Assembly: GCF_005405165.1 (NCBI RefSeq)
Contig: NZ_BJDN01000008.1
Coordinates: 32,622 to 96,621 of the forward strand
Reading direction: 5' to 3'
Origin: Loigolactobacillus binensis
GTDB taxonomy: Bacteria > Bacillota > Bacilli > Lactobacillales > Lactobacillaceae
Length of the DNA stretch: 64,000 nt
The notes beneath the pieces are model-generated. The model made no database searches. It was not told the origin of the DNA and worked only from the letters and a program-made list of their open reading frames with translations. Positions within the stretch are counted from its first letter, which is position 1; each line of letters opens with the position of its first letter. Shown piece by piece: positions 16,475-24,867 of the stretch. Made by a program: the position numbers and the translations under genes.

Positions 16475-17830
16475 TTATTTCTGGTTAAGCCAGTCACGCC
16501 ATACTTTTTCCAAGTGACGTAAAGCATTTCCACGATGGCTGACTTGATTTTTTTCTGCTTCAGTTAATTCAGCTAAACTTTTATTCAATGCAGGCACTAA
16601 GAACAATGGATCGTAACCAAACCCATTATCCCCCCGCGGTATGCCTAGAATAACCCCCTTAACTTCTCCTTCGACTACTAGATCTTTGGTTGGTTGGTTC
16701 GGTTTAGCAAAAACTAAAGTGGTGTGAAAAGTAGCATTCCGCTTTTCTTGTGGCACACCGGATAATTCAAATAAAAGTTTGGCGTTGTTGGCCGCATCGT
16801 TATGGTCCCCAGCGTAGCGCGCCGAATAAATTCCCGGCCGCCCATGTAAGGCCGCAACCTGCAGGCCCGAATCATCAGCCAGAACGGGGAGATTCAATAT
16901 TTGTGCAATCTTATCGGCCTTAAGCCGGGCATTTTCTTCAAAGGTTTTACCCGTTTCCTCAATTTCTGGTAAATCAGGAAAATCTTTAAGGGTTTTGACC
17001 CGAAGCCTATCCGCCGCAAACATAGCCTGAAATTCCCGCGCCTTACCTGCATTACGAGTGGCGATCACCACCGTATTGCTAATGTCGCTGGTATCGTAAG
17101 GATGTTGTAATTTATCAAATTGGTAGCGCTGTGCAGTGATCAATTGTTCAATTCCTTTAGTGCCTAAATATAACAATTCATTGAGCTGACTACCAGAAAA
17201 AGTCGCTTCTTCACCAGTTCCCTGCAGCTCAATAAATTCACCTTGGCCAGTCATCACAATATTCATATCCACTGCCGCATGTTGATCTTCAGCGGCATCT
17301 AGATCCAACACCGGACCAATTTCTGGTAAAATACCCACACTGATCGCGGCCAAATCGTCTTTCAAAGGATTCTCCGGCAAAACTTGCGCGGTCACTAAAT
17401 TAGTTAAAGCCAACTTCAAAGCAAAAAAAGCACCGGTAATACTTGCTGTACGGGTGCCACCATCGGCCTGGATCACGTCACAATCAGCAACTAATGACCG
17501 GGGGCCTAACTTATCCAAATCCACCACTGCCCGTAAAGCACGACCAATTAAGCGCTGAATTTCAATTGTGCGGCCTGTTTGGCGCCCTTTTGTGGCTTCG
17601 CGCCGCGTTCGTTCCTTGGTCGCTCGTGGTAACATACTGTATTCAGCACTGATCCAGCCTTTATCTGTCCCGCGTAAAAACGGTGGTTGGCTATTTTCAA
17701 CACTAACATTACAAATAACTTTGGTTGCCCCTAAGGTCACTAAAACGGAGCCTTCTGGGTTTTTTAAGTAGTTAGCAGTAAATTCGAAGGGACGTAATTC
17801 AGCGTTATCCCGATTGTTATTTCTTTGCAT
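16475..17830 (-). CDS. Fused RNase PH / RdgB-type XTP pyrophosphatase
   Basis: Two enzymes in one chain of 451 residues. Residues 1-245: RNase PH, the phosphorolytic tRNA 3'-end exonuclease ([46 protein letters not shown]). Residues about 250-450: HAM1/RdgB house-cleaning pyrophosphatase ([44 protein letters not shown]). The two genes are neighbours in B. subtilis, so the fusion is a simple join known in several lactobacilli. ATG at 17830 follows GAGG by 6 bases and lies inside murI's end (14-base overlap), suggesting translational coupling. Confidence 0.93.
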   Translation of the reverse strand: MQRNNNRDNAELRPFEFTANYLKNPEGSVLVTLGATKVICNVSVENSQPPFLRGTDKGWISAEYSMLPRATKERTRREATKGRQTGRTIEIQRLIGRALRAVVDLDKLGPRSLVADCDVIQADGGTRTASITGAFFALKLALTNLVTAQVLPENPLKDDLAAISVGILPEIGPVLDLDAAEDQHAAVDMNIVMTGQGEFIELQGTGEEATFSGSQLNELLYLGTKGIEQLITAQRYQFDKLQHPYDTSDISNTVVIATRNAGKAREFQAMFAADRLRVKTLKDFPDLPEIEETGKTFEENARLKADKIAQILNLPVLADDSGLQVAALHGRPGIYSARYAGDHNDAANNAKLLFELSGVPQEKRNATFHTTLVFAKPNQPTKDLVVEGEVKGVILGIPRGDNGFGYDPLFLVPALNKSLAELTEAEKNQVSHRGNALRHLEKVWRDWLNQK

Positions 17831-18659
17831 GCTTAACCTCACTATTTTTAATTAAATCCGCTAATTCAACATGGCGCACATCTAAATTCTTCAACTCCAA
17901 CCAATCACCAGCAATTTGTTGAAACATGGCTGGATTGCCAGTGGTATAAAATTCATGTTGGGGCTGCCGCACCGGCGCCGTTAATTGATCAAAGTTTAAA
18001 ATTGCTGAGACTTGATTAACTGTTTCCGCTCCGGAATCAATCAAAGTCACCTGATCACCAATTCGATTTTGAATCAAGTGGCGGATCAATGGATAATGTG
18101 TACAGCCTAAAATTAAGGTGTCAATACCAGTGTTATCAAAGGCATTTAACGATTCAGCCACTACTTTTTTAGCAACTGCAGATTTATATTCATTACTTTC
18201 CACCAAGGGCACAAACTTCGGGCAAGCGACGCCAGTAACCTTGACCTGTGGTACCTGCTGGTGGATGGCCCGGGGATAAGCCTGACTTTTGATCGTACCA
18301 ATAGTACCGATCACACCAATATTTCTATTTTGAGTTGCTTTAATGGCCGCCTGGCTACCAGCCACGATCACACCGATCACAGGAATGGCTAAAGCCGCCT
18401 GAATTTCTGGTAAGGCCGCAGCAGTCGCTGTATTGCAGGCAATCACAATCATTTTAACATTTTTACTGAGCAAAAAATTAGTCATCTGCCAAGTAAATGT
18501 TTTGACCTGGGCCGCTGGTCGTGGTCCATAAGGATTACGCGCTGTATCACCAATAAAAATAACTTGCTCATTTGGTAATTGCCGTAACGCCTCTTTCACC
18601 ACCGTCAGGCCACCCACGCCTGAATCCATATAGCCGATACCTTGTTTTACACTCACCAT
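17817..18659 (-). CDS. murI: Glutamate racemase
   Basis: Makes D-glutamate for peptidoglycan, cofactor-independent. Both catalytic cysteines are present, in [16 protein letters not shown] and [11 protein letters not shown]; the substrate loop [15 protein letters not shown] and [11 protein letters not shown] are intact. 280 residues. Good ribosome binding site (AGGAAGGA) before ATG 18659. First gene of a unit running through rph-rdgB, the CBS protein, dapH and dapL, so cell-wall precursor functions bracket it. No strong promoter recognised upstream. Confidence 0.96.
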   Translation of the reverse strand: MVSVKQGIGYMDSGVGGLTVVKEALRQLPNEQVIFIGDTARNPYGPRPAAQVKTFTWQMTNFLLSKNVKMIVIACNTATAAALPEIQAALAIPVIGVIVAGSQAAIKATQNRNIGVIGTIGTIKSQAYPRAIHQQVPQVKVTGVACPKFVPLVESNEYKSAVAKKVVAESLNAFDNTGIDTLILGCTHYPLIRHLIQNRIGDQVTLIDSGAETVNQVSAILNFDQLTAPVRQPQHEFYTTGNPAMFQQIAGDWLELKNLDVRHVELADLIKNSEVKHAKK

Positions 18660-18874
18660 TTATTCCTTCCTCTTTCTGCGTAAAATAGTTAATCACCTAA
18701 ACTCACAGGCTGGTTGAGACTACCGCCATAACTACTTAACTAAAACTGACTTGATCCGCAAATTGCTGACCTACATATGATTTTCACCTTTTTTATAATT
18801 AAGTTCAAGTAAATCGACAGCGTTATCTAATTTTTAATAATTATTTGCCGGATGCCCACTAGGCTAATTATTTT

Positions 18875-18883
18875 TGCTATAAT
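18875..18883 (+). promoter_or_regulatory. Extended -10 promoter of yslB
   Basis: TGCTATAAT at 18875-18883 (TATAAT 18878-18883); no good -35. Lies about 30 bases before the start codon. Confidence 0.5.
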
Positions 18884-18914
18884 GAGAGGGAAGAAAAATG
18901 AGGTGATCAGGCTT

Positions 18915-19526
18915 ATGCCAGAGAATCATTATGAAAGTTTATTACGGGCAGTGTCTAAGCCGGAAACATTAGGCTACGAGTTACTCCGCGATATTTTGCT
19001 ACCTGATCTATTGGGCCAAGAAGCTCCGGGTATCTTATATTGGGCTGGTAAGGATCTTGCTCGTCGCTTACCTTTAAGTCAGTTGGCAGATCTACCAACT
19101 TTTTTTACCCAATTTAATTTTGGCGATTTAACCCTTAGTCAACAAGTTAAAAATCGTTATATTTATCAACTAAGTGGCCCGCAGATCGAACGACGACAAA
19201 AGGCCTTCAGTAACGCTGATTTTCAATTAGAAACTGGTTTTGTTGCTCAACAAATTCAGCAATTGACCCAAACAATCGCCGAAGGACAACTTGAATTCGA
19301 TCATAATCAAATTACGATCATCATCCAAACCGACCATACTGATGTTCCTCTAGAAAATAGTCATGAGCAGCCCATTCAGCTACATCATTTTGGTGATGCT
19401 GATGAAGCAACGCCGCCTAAAGAAGACACAGCGGCACCAACATCCGAAGTTGGCCCCACACCAGTCGCTGACTTAATGCCAAAGCGGACGCAACGTCATA
19501 AACGTAGCTGGTTTGGCCGCAATTAG
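18915..19526 (+). CDS. yslB: YslB family protein (DUF2507), function unknown
   Basis: 203 residues. The first 140 (YESLLRAVSKPETLGYELLRDILLPDLLG...ILYWAGKDLARR) match the YslB family found beside murI/racE in Firmicutes; it is divergent from murI here too. The C-terminal 60 residues are Thr/Pro/acidic and end in a basic tail (PKRTQRHKRSWFGRN). ATG 18915 is chosen because AGGTGATC precedes it and because the upstream frame begins before the -10 box. Role unknown. Confidence 0.8.
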   Translation: MPENHYESLLRAVSKPETLGYELLRDILLPDLLGQEAPGILYWAGKDLARRLPLSQLADLPTFFTQFNFGDLTLSQQVKNRYIYQLSGPQIERRQKAFSNADFQLETGFVAQQIQQLTQTIAEGQLEFDHNQITIIIQTDHTDVPLENSHEQPIQLHHFGDADEATPPKEDTAAPTSEVGPTPVADLMPKRTQRHKRSWFGRN

Positions 19527-19530
19527 AGAT

Positions 19531-19562
19531 CAGATCACTCATCAGAGTTGATCTGTTTTTTT
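19531..19562 (+). terminator. Terminator after yslB
   Basis: CAGATCA (19531-19537) and TGATCTG (19549-19555) with inner CTC/GAG pairs, followed by T7. Confidence 0.85.
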
Positions 19563-19631
19563 ATTATCTAAAGATAAATCACAACAGCAATGCTAAGACT
19601 ATCCTTAACGTGAAACAATTATAATATAACT

Positions 19632-19668
19632 AAAAGACCGCAGCAAAAAAATTGCCGCGGTCTTTTAT
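19632..19668 (-). terminator. Terminator after trxA
   Basis: AAAAGACCGC (19632-19641) pairs with GCGGTCTTTT (19656-19665). A/T tails on both sides make it potentially bidirectional. Confidence 0.85.
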
Positions 19669-19697
19669 ATCACTAAACTAGTCAAATTCATTATGAA

Positions 19698-20012
19698 TTA
19701 AGCAGTGTATTGTTTTAATACTTGATCTAACTGATCCTTGCTATGGTAGCCGACAAGTGTTTCAACCACTTCACCATCTTTTTTCAATAAAAGAGTTGGG
19801 ATACTCATGATACCAAAGCTTTGGGCCGTTGCTGGGTTAGCATCAACGTCCATTTTAGTGAATTTAACTTCACCGTCATAATCTTCCGCTAATTGTTCAA
19901 CAACAGGCGATTGCATCCGACAAGGACCACACCAAGTTGCCCAAAAATCAGTTAAAACAACGCCCGTACCAGTTTCTTGTTTAAAATCTTGATCAGTAAT
20001 CGCTTGTACCAT
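19698..20012 (-). CDS. trxA: Thioredoxin
   Basis: Cytoplasmic disulfide reductase. Active site WCGPC in LTDFWATWCGPCRMQSP; KMDVDANPATAQSFGIMSIPTLLL carries the cis-Pro. 104 residues. ATG 20012 follows GAGGGGG; a longer frame to 20069 would begin inside the -35 box. It lies downstream of mutS2 with a 105-base gap and its own promoter. Confidence 0.97.
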   Translation of the reverse strand: MVQAITDQDFKQETGTGVVLTDFWATWCGPCRMQSPVVEQLAEDYDGEVKFTKMDVDANPATAQSFGIMSIPTLLLKKDGEVVETLVGYHSKDQLDQVLKQYTA

Positions 20013-20040
20013 TATTACTACCCCCTCTGATTTATGTTTA

Positions 20041-20069
20041 ATTCTAGCAGAAAACGACTTGAACAACAA
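20041..20069 (-). promoter_or_regulatory. Promoter of trxA
   Basis: Minus-strand TTGTTG (20064-20069), 17-base spacer, TAGAAT (20041-20046). Confidence 0.65.
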
Positions 20070-20117
20070 ACAAACTGCTTACTTAAAATTAGTCTAACGT
20101 CATCCATTAACCACTGA

Positions 20118-22475
20118 TCATTTAAAAGTAACTACAGTTGCACCGTCTCCACCAGCATTAGCCGGCGCAAATTCATATTTCTTAACTTGCCGATTAGTCT
20201 TTAAATAATTAGTAATCCCTTGGCGGAGCGCACCTGTTCCTTTACCATGAACAATAGTTACTTGACCATAACCTGCTAATAAAGCAGAATCAATATATTG
20301 ATCGACATCTGCTAAAGCATCCTCGTAGCGCTCACCACGTAAATCAAGCGTTGAACTAACGTGGTTACCTATATGAACAGTTGCAAATTGCCGCTGCGGC
20401 TTTTCTTCCGGCACACCCTTAGTTTTTTCTAGATCGGTGACGGCTACCTTCATTTTGAGAATCCCCAATTGAACTTCCCAGTGCTTTTTATCTAATTGAT
20501 TAAGCAAAACACCATGTTGTCCGTACGTGGTGACGATCACGTCATCCCCGACTTTTAGCGCTTGGCGTCTTTTTTCATGTTGTAAGACCTTATTCTTAGC
20601 TAAAGACTTCTCTTGTTTTAAGTCAGCTAAGCCAGTTTTGGCCGCAATCAACTCATGCTCTTTAACGGTTTGTTGGTGGTGCTTTTGCATCTGTCGCAAG
20701 TCATTAATAATGCGCTCGCTTTCTTTTTGTGCGTGCGCCACGATCTGATTAGCCTGATCCTTAGCCTTATCTAACTGTTGTTCCCGAGCAGTGACAAACT
20801 CAGTACTGGCGCTAGCCAATTCGTCATGTAATGTGGTGGCTGCGGCCAATAATTTTTTGGCCTTTTGGCGTTCATTTTCCGCTGCCTTACGTTGTGCTTC
20901 CAGGTCACTGATCATATTATTCAGATCCTGGCTATCAGCAGTGATCAGACCTTCTGCCTGTGCAACGATGGTCGCGCTTAGGCCTAACCGAGCCGCAATT
21001 TCAAAAGCATTTGACCGTCCTGGAATACCAATCAACAACCGATAAGTTGGTTGTAAGGTTTGGACATCGAATTCCATGCTAGCATTGATGGTTCCCGGCC
21101 GATTATAACCATAAGCTTTTAATTCTGGATAATGCGTTGTCGCCAATACATAACTGTTCGTTGTGCCTAACTGGTCCAAAATTGCGATTGCTAAAGCAGC
21201 CCCCTCTTGAGGATCAGTACCGGCGCCAAGTTCATCGATCAAAATTAAGCTATGATCGTCGACTTGAGCCAAGATCGACACAATATTTGCCATATGGCCG
21301 GAAAAAGTACTCAAATTCTGCTCGATTGATTGTTCATCACCAATATCAGCAAAAATGTTGTCAAAAACGCCAACCTGACTTTCTTCAGCCACCGGAATAA
21401 ATAACCCCGCCTGGGCCATCAATTGCAAAATACCCACAGTTTTTAACGTGATCGTTTTCCCACCAGTGTTTGGACCGGTAATGATCATCGCCCGATAATC
21501 TTTGCCTAAAATAATATCGTTGGCAACTACTTTAGCCGGATCGATCAACGGATGACGTGCTTGCCGTAAATACACCTCATTGTTCAAATTCAATAGCGGC
21601 TCCGTGGCCTTTATTGCCTTAGCATACCGTGCCTTAGCATTAATAAAGTCAAGCCGTCCTAAAATCGTCGCGTTAGCTGTAATTTCATTTTGATACGGCG
21701 CGATCGCCGCAGATAATTCAGCTAAAACCCGTTGAATTTCCTGTTGTTCTTCCAATTGGCGCTGGCGTAAACGATTATTCAGCGCCATCACACTTTGTGG
21801 TTCAATGAATAACGTTAAGCCACTAGCACTCTGATCGTGAACAACACCACCAAAATGACTACGATATTCTTGTTTAACTGGGATCACATAGCGATCATTC
21901 CGGATAGTGATAATTGGATCACTTAAATATTTAGCGCTGTTGCCACGTGTATATCCCGTCATTTTCGCGCGAATATCGCCTTCCAATTGATGGATACCAT
22001 TCCGAATTCCCTTTAACTTAACGGAAGCATCATCGGTAACGTGACCATCTTCTTCCAAAGACAAACGCAACCGTTTAGTTAATTCAGGTAGTGTGACTAA
22101 CTGAGCTTGGATTTGATCAACTTGCCGCAAAGTGATCTCTTCATCGGCAAATTCGACAAAAAATTGTTCCACTGCATTGGCGGCTCGCAGCACCCGACCA
22201 ATTTCCGCTAATTCACTACCATTTAAAGTCCCGCCAATAGCTAGACGCTGCATATGCGCAGCAACGCTAGTCAGTTTAGGAATCGGAATCGGACCCTTCA
22301 ACCGCAAAATATCGGCGCCGTCCTTTGTTTCATCTAATTGTTGCTGAATCTGCGTACTGTCAGTCAATGGTTTTAGCGCTTCAATCTGTGTTTGTCCCAT
22401 CGCCGACACAATATACTGTTGTAATGCTTGTTTGATTTTAGCAAACTCTAAAATCGCTAAAATTTTTGAATTCAA
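20118..22475 (-). CDS. mutS2: MutS2 family ATPase / endonuclease
   Basis: Acts on branched DNA and, in Bacillus, on collided ribosomes. Order: clamp and coiled-coil core, MutS-type ATPase with GPNTGGKTITLKTVG and ILIDELGAGTDPQEGAAL, a long coiled coil (about 510-630), and a C-terminal Smr nuclease domain (LDLRGERYEDAL...VTIVHGKGTGALRQGI). 785 residues is normal. Starts at TTG with AAGGAGG 6 bases upstream. Separated from cvpA by 195 bases that hold a terminator-like hairpin; polX, usual between these genes in B. subtilis, is absent. Confidence 0.95.
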   Translation of the reverse strand: MNSKILAILEFAKIKQALQQYIVSAMGQTQIEALKPLTDSTQIQQQLDETKDGADILRLKGPIPIPKLTSVAAHMQRLAIGGTLNGSELAEIGRVLRAANAVEQFFVEFADEEITLRQVDQIQAQLVTLPELTKRLRLSLEEDGHVTDDASVKLKGIRNGIHQLEGDIRAKMTGYTRGNSAKYLSDPIITIRNDRYVIPVKQEYRSHFGGVVHDQSASGLTLFIEPQSVMALNNRLRQRQLEEQQEIQRVLAELSAAIAPYQNEITANATILGRLDFINAKARYAKAIKATEPLLNLNNEVYLRQARHPLIDPAKVVANDIILGKDYRAMIITGPNTGGKTITLKTVGILQLMAQAGLFIPVAEESQVGVFDNIFADIGDEQSIEQNLSTFSGHMANIVSILAQVDDHSLILIDELGAGTDPQEGAALAIAILDQLGTTNSYVLATTHYPELKAYGYNRPGTINASMEFDVQTLQPTYRLLIGIPGRSNAFEIAARLGLSATIVAQAEGLITADSQDLNNMISDLEAQRKAAENERQKAKKLLAAATTLHDELASASTEFVTAREQQLDKAKDQANQIVAHAQKESERIINDLRQMQKHHQQTVKEHELIAAKTGLADLKQEKSLAKNKVLQHEKRRQALKVGDDVIVTTYGQHGVLLNQLDKKHWEVQLGILKMKVAVTDLEKTKGVPEEKPQRQFATVHIGNHVSSTLDLRGERYEDALADVDQYIDSALLAGYGQVTIVHGKGTGALRQGITNYLKTNRQVKKYEFAPANAGGDGATVVTFK

Positions 22476-22509
22476 AGTAGGCCTCCTTGCTCGTACCTAG
22501 TTAAAACGT

Positions 22510-22541
22510 AAAAAGAAGATAGCCTGCCAGCAGCCTATCTT
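22510..22541 (-). terminator. Terminator or attenuator upstream of mutS2
   Basis: AAGATAG-C-CTGC...GCAG-C-CTATCTT hairpin (22516-22541), followed on the minus strand by TTCTTTTT. It sits 40 bases before the mutS2 start, after 130 bases of non-coding leader, so it could end the zapA-cvpA transcript or attenuate mutS2. Confidence 0.7.
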
Positions 22542-22670
22542 CCACTAAAATGTGTCGCAAAGGGTATTTTCTCCTGATAACCACCATTTCCAAGTAGCGG
22601 TTGCAAGCCACTAATTGCTAGTTAAGATATCAACCCGATTGAACAAATTAAGTCTTACCCTAAGATTAAC

Positions 22671-23204
22671 TTAAATTGCCTGTAACCACCAATGAATTGC
22701 TGGAATGGGAGTAAATCGGACCATCCCCTGTGCTAATAATGAGTGTTTTAATAATGATTGAATCCCAGCACCTGGAATTAAAGCTAATACGGTCAACAAT
22801 AGAAAAATACCGACATAGACAGTGAGTAATGACAAAACCCCACCACCGATCGTGCTTTGTCGCTGTGGCAGCGGATAAAAAGTCAGCCGCTGCAATAAAA
22901 CCGCGACGAACCGCGTCACTAGCCAACCAAAAAATAAAATCAACATAAAGGCGATCGCGGCGTAAAAAGCATTATCTAATTCTAAACCAACTTTGTGACT
23001 AAAGAAAGTAAATTGACTGGCTTCGGTGGCTGACTGATAAGGAATCAATAGCGTCAATTTTGGTGCTGTATGTAAATAGCCTAGTCGAGCAATAATAAAT
23101 GCAATCAAATAACCAAGCGTATAAACGCCCTGCATGACTAAGCCTCTTCGCGTACCTGCATAATAAGCATAGGCTAAAAAGATTATAATTATAAATGATA
23201 ACAT
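22671..23204 (-). CDS. CvpA-family membrane protein
   Basis: 177 residues with four or five predicted membrane segments (MLSFIIIIFLAYAYYAG; LGYLIAFIIARLGY; FYAAIAFMLILFFGWL; LLTVYVGIFLLLTVLALIPG) and the RRG loop typical of CvpA/YshB. E. coli CvpA is linked to colicin V export and envelope tolerance; the Firmicute role is unknown. It follows zapA by 27 bases, the conserved zapA-cvpA order. Confidence 0.88.
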   Translation of the reverse strand: MLSFIIIIFLAYAYYAGTRRGLVMQGVYTLGYLIAFIIARLGYLHTAPKLTLLIPYQSATEASQFTFFSHKVGLELDNAFYAAIAFMLILFFGWLVTRFVAVLLQRLTFYPLPQRQSTIGGGVLSLLTVYVGIFLLLTVLALIPGAGIQSLLKHSLLAQGMVRFTPIPAIHWWLQAI

Positions 23205-23231
23205 TAGTTTCCTCTTCGCTTTTGTTCGAAA

Positions 23232-23507
23232 TTAATTCTGTGCCGCTAATTGTTGTTTAAGCTGCTCATTTTCTTTTTCCAAGCGTTCGAGCTTGGTTTG
23301 CAATCTTAACTGATCGGAAACGGTATTAATTGCTAATAAAACCGCGGCCTGCTCATCATCTAGGGTCGTTGCTAATGACTTAATCTGCGTTAACTCGTCA
23401 TTAACTAACTGGGTCACTGCCTGAATATGTGCATCAGAAGCATTCCCGATAATAATGTAAGTTTTACCGTCGATCACAACCTTAAAGCGTCGTTTCTGCT
23501 CTGCCAT
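23232..23507 (-). CDS. zapA: Cell division protein ZapA
   Basis: FtsZ-ring stabiliser, 91 residues. N-terminal strand-rich domain (RRFKVVIDGKTYIIIGNASDAHIQAVTQLVND) and a C-terminal coiled coil (TKLERLEKENEQLKQQLAAQ) match ZapA. First gene of the zapA-cvpA unit; ribosome binding site AGGAGGGGC precedes it. A clear promoter was not identified. Confidence 0.9.
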   Translation of the reverse strand: MAEQKRRFKVVIDGKTYIIIGNASDAHIQAVTQLVNDELTQIKSLATTLDDEQAAVLLAINTVSDQLRLQTKLERLEKENEQLKQQLAAQN

Positions 23508-23642
23508 CTAACGCCCCTCCTTTTTAAATTTTAATTGGCTTGACTTCATTAAAGTAATTCAACGCATTTTATTTTAGCATGAAAAAACACAAATAAACAG
23601 CGCTTTAAGAAAATGTTAGAATCCCATTGCCTGTTGTTAAGC

Positions 23643-23680
23643 AAAAAGGATCGATACAAATTTTCATTTGCATCGATCCT
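23643..23680 (-). terminator. Terminator after yrzB
   Basis: GGATCGATaCAAAT pairs with ATTTGcATCGATCC (23648-23679), followed by T5 on the minus strand. Ends the alaS-ireB-ruvX-yrzB unit. Confidence 0.9.
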
Positions 23681-23689
23681 CGTTAAAAC

Positions 23690-23998
23690 TTAATTCTGGT
23701 CGTCATCGGCTAAGAAGGTATTGAGTACTTCTTCAACCATATCCCATTCAGCATCGGATTCAATTGGATAAAGGTCGCCTTCAGCGGGATCACCTTTGTC
23801 ATTAGTCTTGTACGAAAAAGCTTGGATATCCACGTCTTCGTCTTCCGGAGTACCTGCTGGATATAATAAAACGTAGGACTTGCCATAATCTTCAGAATCA
23901 AACGTAAAAAGGATCTCGTATAATTCCTCGTTACCATTTTCATCTACCAAAGTAATTTGTCGTTCGTCCTCATTTTGAGGCATTTGTTTATCAGCCAT
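23690..23998 (-). CDS. DUF1292 (YrzB-like) acidic protein
   Basis: 102 residues, very acidic, with [33 protein letters not shown], the DUF1292 core. Function unknown. It sits third behind ireB and ruvX, the conserved yrzL-yrrK-yrzB order of Firmicutes. ATG at 23998 follows AAGGAG at 6 bases; a longer frame to 24052 lacks a ribosome binding site. Confidence 0.88.
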   Translation of the reverse strand: MADKQMPQNEDERQITLVDENGNEELYEILFTFDSEDYGKSYVLLYPAGTPEDEDVDIQAFSYKTNDKGDPAEGDLYPIESDAEWDMVEEVLNTFLADDDQN

Positions 23999-24063
23999 GT
24001 CAATCTCCTTAAGGTTAATCTTGGCCCGTAAAGCATCCCTCATAGTCGGCAATCTACCGTTCC

Positions 24064-24492
24064 TTAACGATTGGCCTCACGATCCAGAAAATTCTGTAAA
24101 ATCATTACTGCTGCTAGTTTATCAATTACTTTCTTGCGCTTTTTACGTGACGTATTAGCTTGACTGATCAGCATCCGCTCCGCTTCAACGGTAGTTAAAC
24201 GCTCATCAATAAATTGAACTGGCAAACCAAAAGTTGCTGTCAGCAAACGCCCATATGCTTGCGAAGCTTCTGCTCGTGGACCCAAAGAATTATCCATATT
24301 TTTCGGTAAGCCAACCACAAAATCGGTCACACTATATTCAGTCACTAATTCTTTGACCCGCTTAATTCCAAATTCTTCGGCAGCTTCGTTGATCCGAATG
24401 ATCTCAACGCCTTGAGCCGTCCAACCCAGTAAGTCGCTAACCGCGACACCTACTGTTTTCGAACCGACATCTAAGCCTAGGTAACGCTTCAT
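24064..24492 (-). CDS. ruvX: RuvX/YqgF RNase H-fold nuclease
   Basis: YqgF family, implicated in 16S rRNA 5'-end processing and proposed as a Holliday junction resolvase. Motifs [25 protein letters not shown] and [17 protein letters not shown] carry the acidic catalytic residues. 142 residues. Overlaps ireB by 4 bases (ATGA). Confidence 0.95.
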   Translation of the reverse strand: MKRYLGLDVGSKTVGVAVSDLLGWTAQGVEIIRINEAAEEFGIKRVKELVTEYSVTDFVVGLPKNMDNSLGPRAEASQAYGRLLTATFGLPVQFIDERLTTVEAERMLISQANTSRKKRKKVIDKLAAVMILQNFLDREANR

Positions 24493-24749
24493 GGGCGATC
24501 CTTTTTCAAGTAATTCCGTACTAACTCTTCAATGATTTCGTCACGTTCGTGCTTGCGAATCAGGTTACGCGCATCATTATAACGCGGGATGTATGCTGGG
24601 TCACCAGATAATAAGTAGCCCACGATCTGATTAATTGGATTGTATCCTTTTTCTTCTAATGCTTGATAAACCGTTTCTAAGGTCTGATGTACGTTTTTAG
24701 GCTGTTCGCGCCCAAAATCGAAACTAACCGTTTTATCTAATGAACTCAC
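24489..24749 (-). CDS. IreB family regulatory phosphoprotein (UPF0297, YrzL)
   Basis: 86 residues, [37 protein letters not shown] being the family signature. In Enterococcus faecalis IreB is a substrate of the Ser/Thr kinase IreK and tunes cephalosporin tolerance; the role here is inferred. I start at GTG 24749 (product MSSLDKTV), with GAGG 8 bases upstream, as in homologues, rather than the GTG at 24758. Confidence 0.9.
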   Translation of the reverse strand: MSSLDKTVSFDFGREQPKNVHQTLETVYQALEEKGYNPINQIVGYLLSGDPAYIPRYNDARNLIRKHERDEIIEELVRNYLKKDRP

Positions 24750-24867
24750 CTCAAACACCTCACCCTTCTCACAAATCTCTCATACCAGTACTATTTATCG
24801 TTTTTATCAAGAATACCTGTCTTGACTTCAATCTACATTCTACTAGAAAAGCCGTGGAGATACAATT

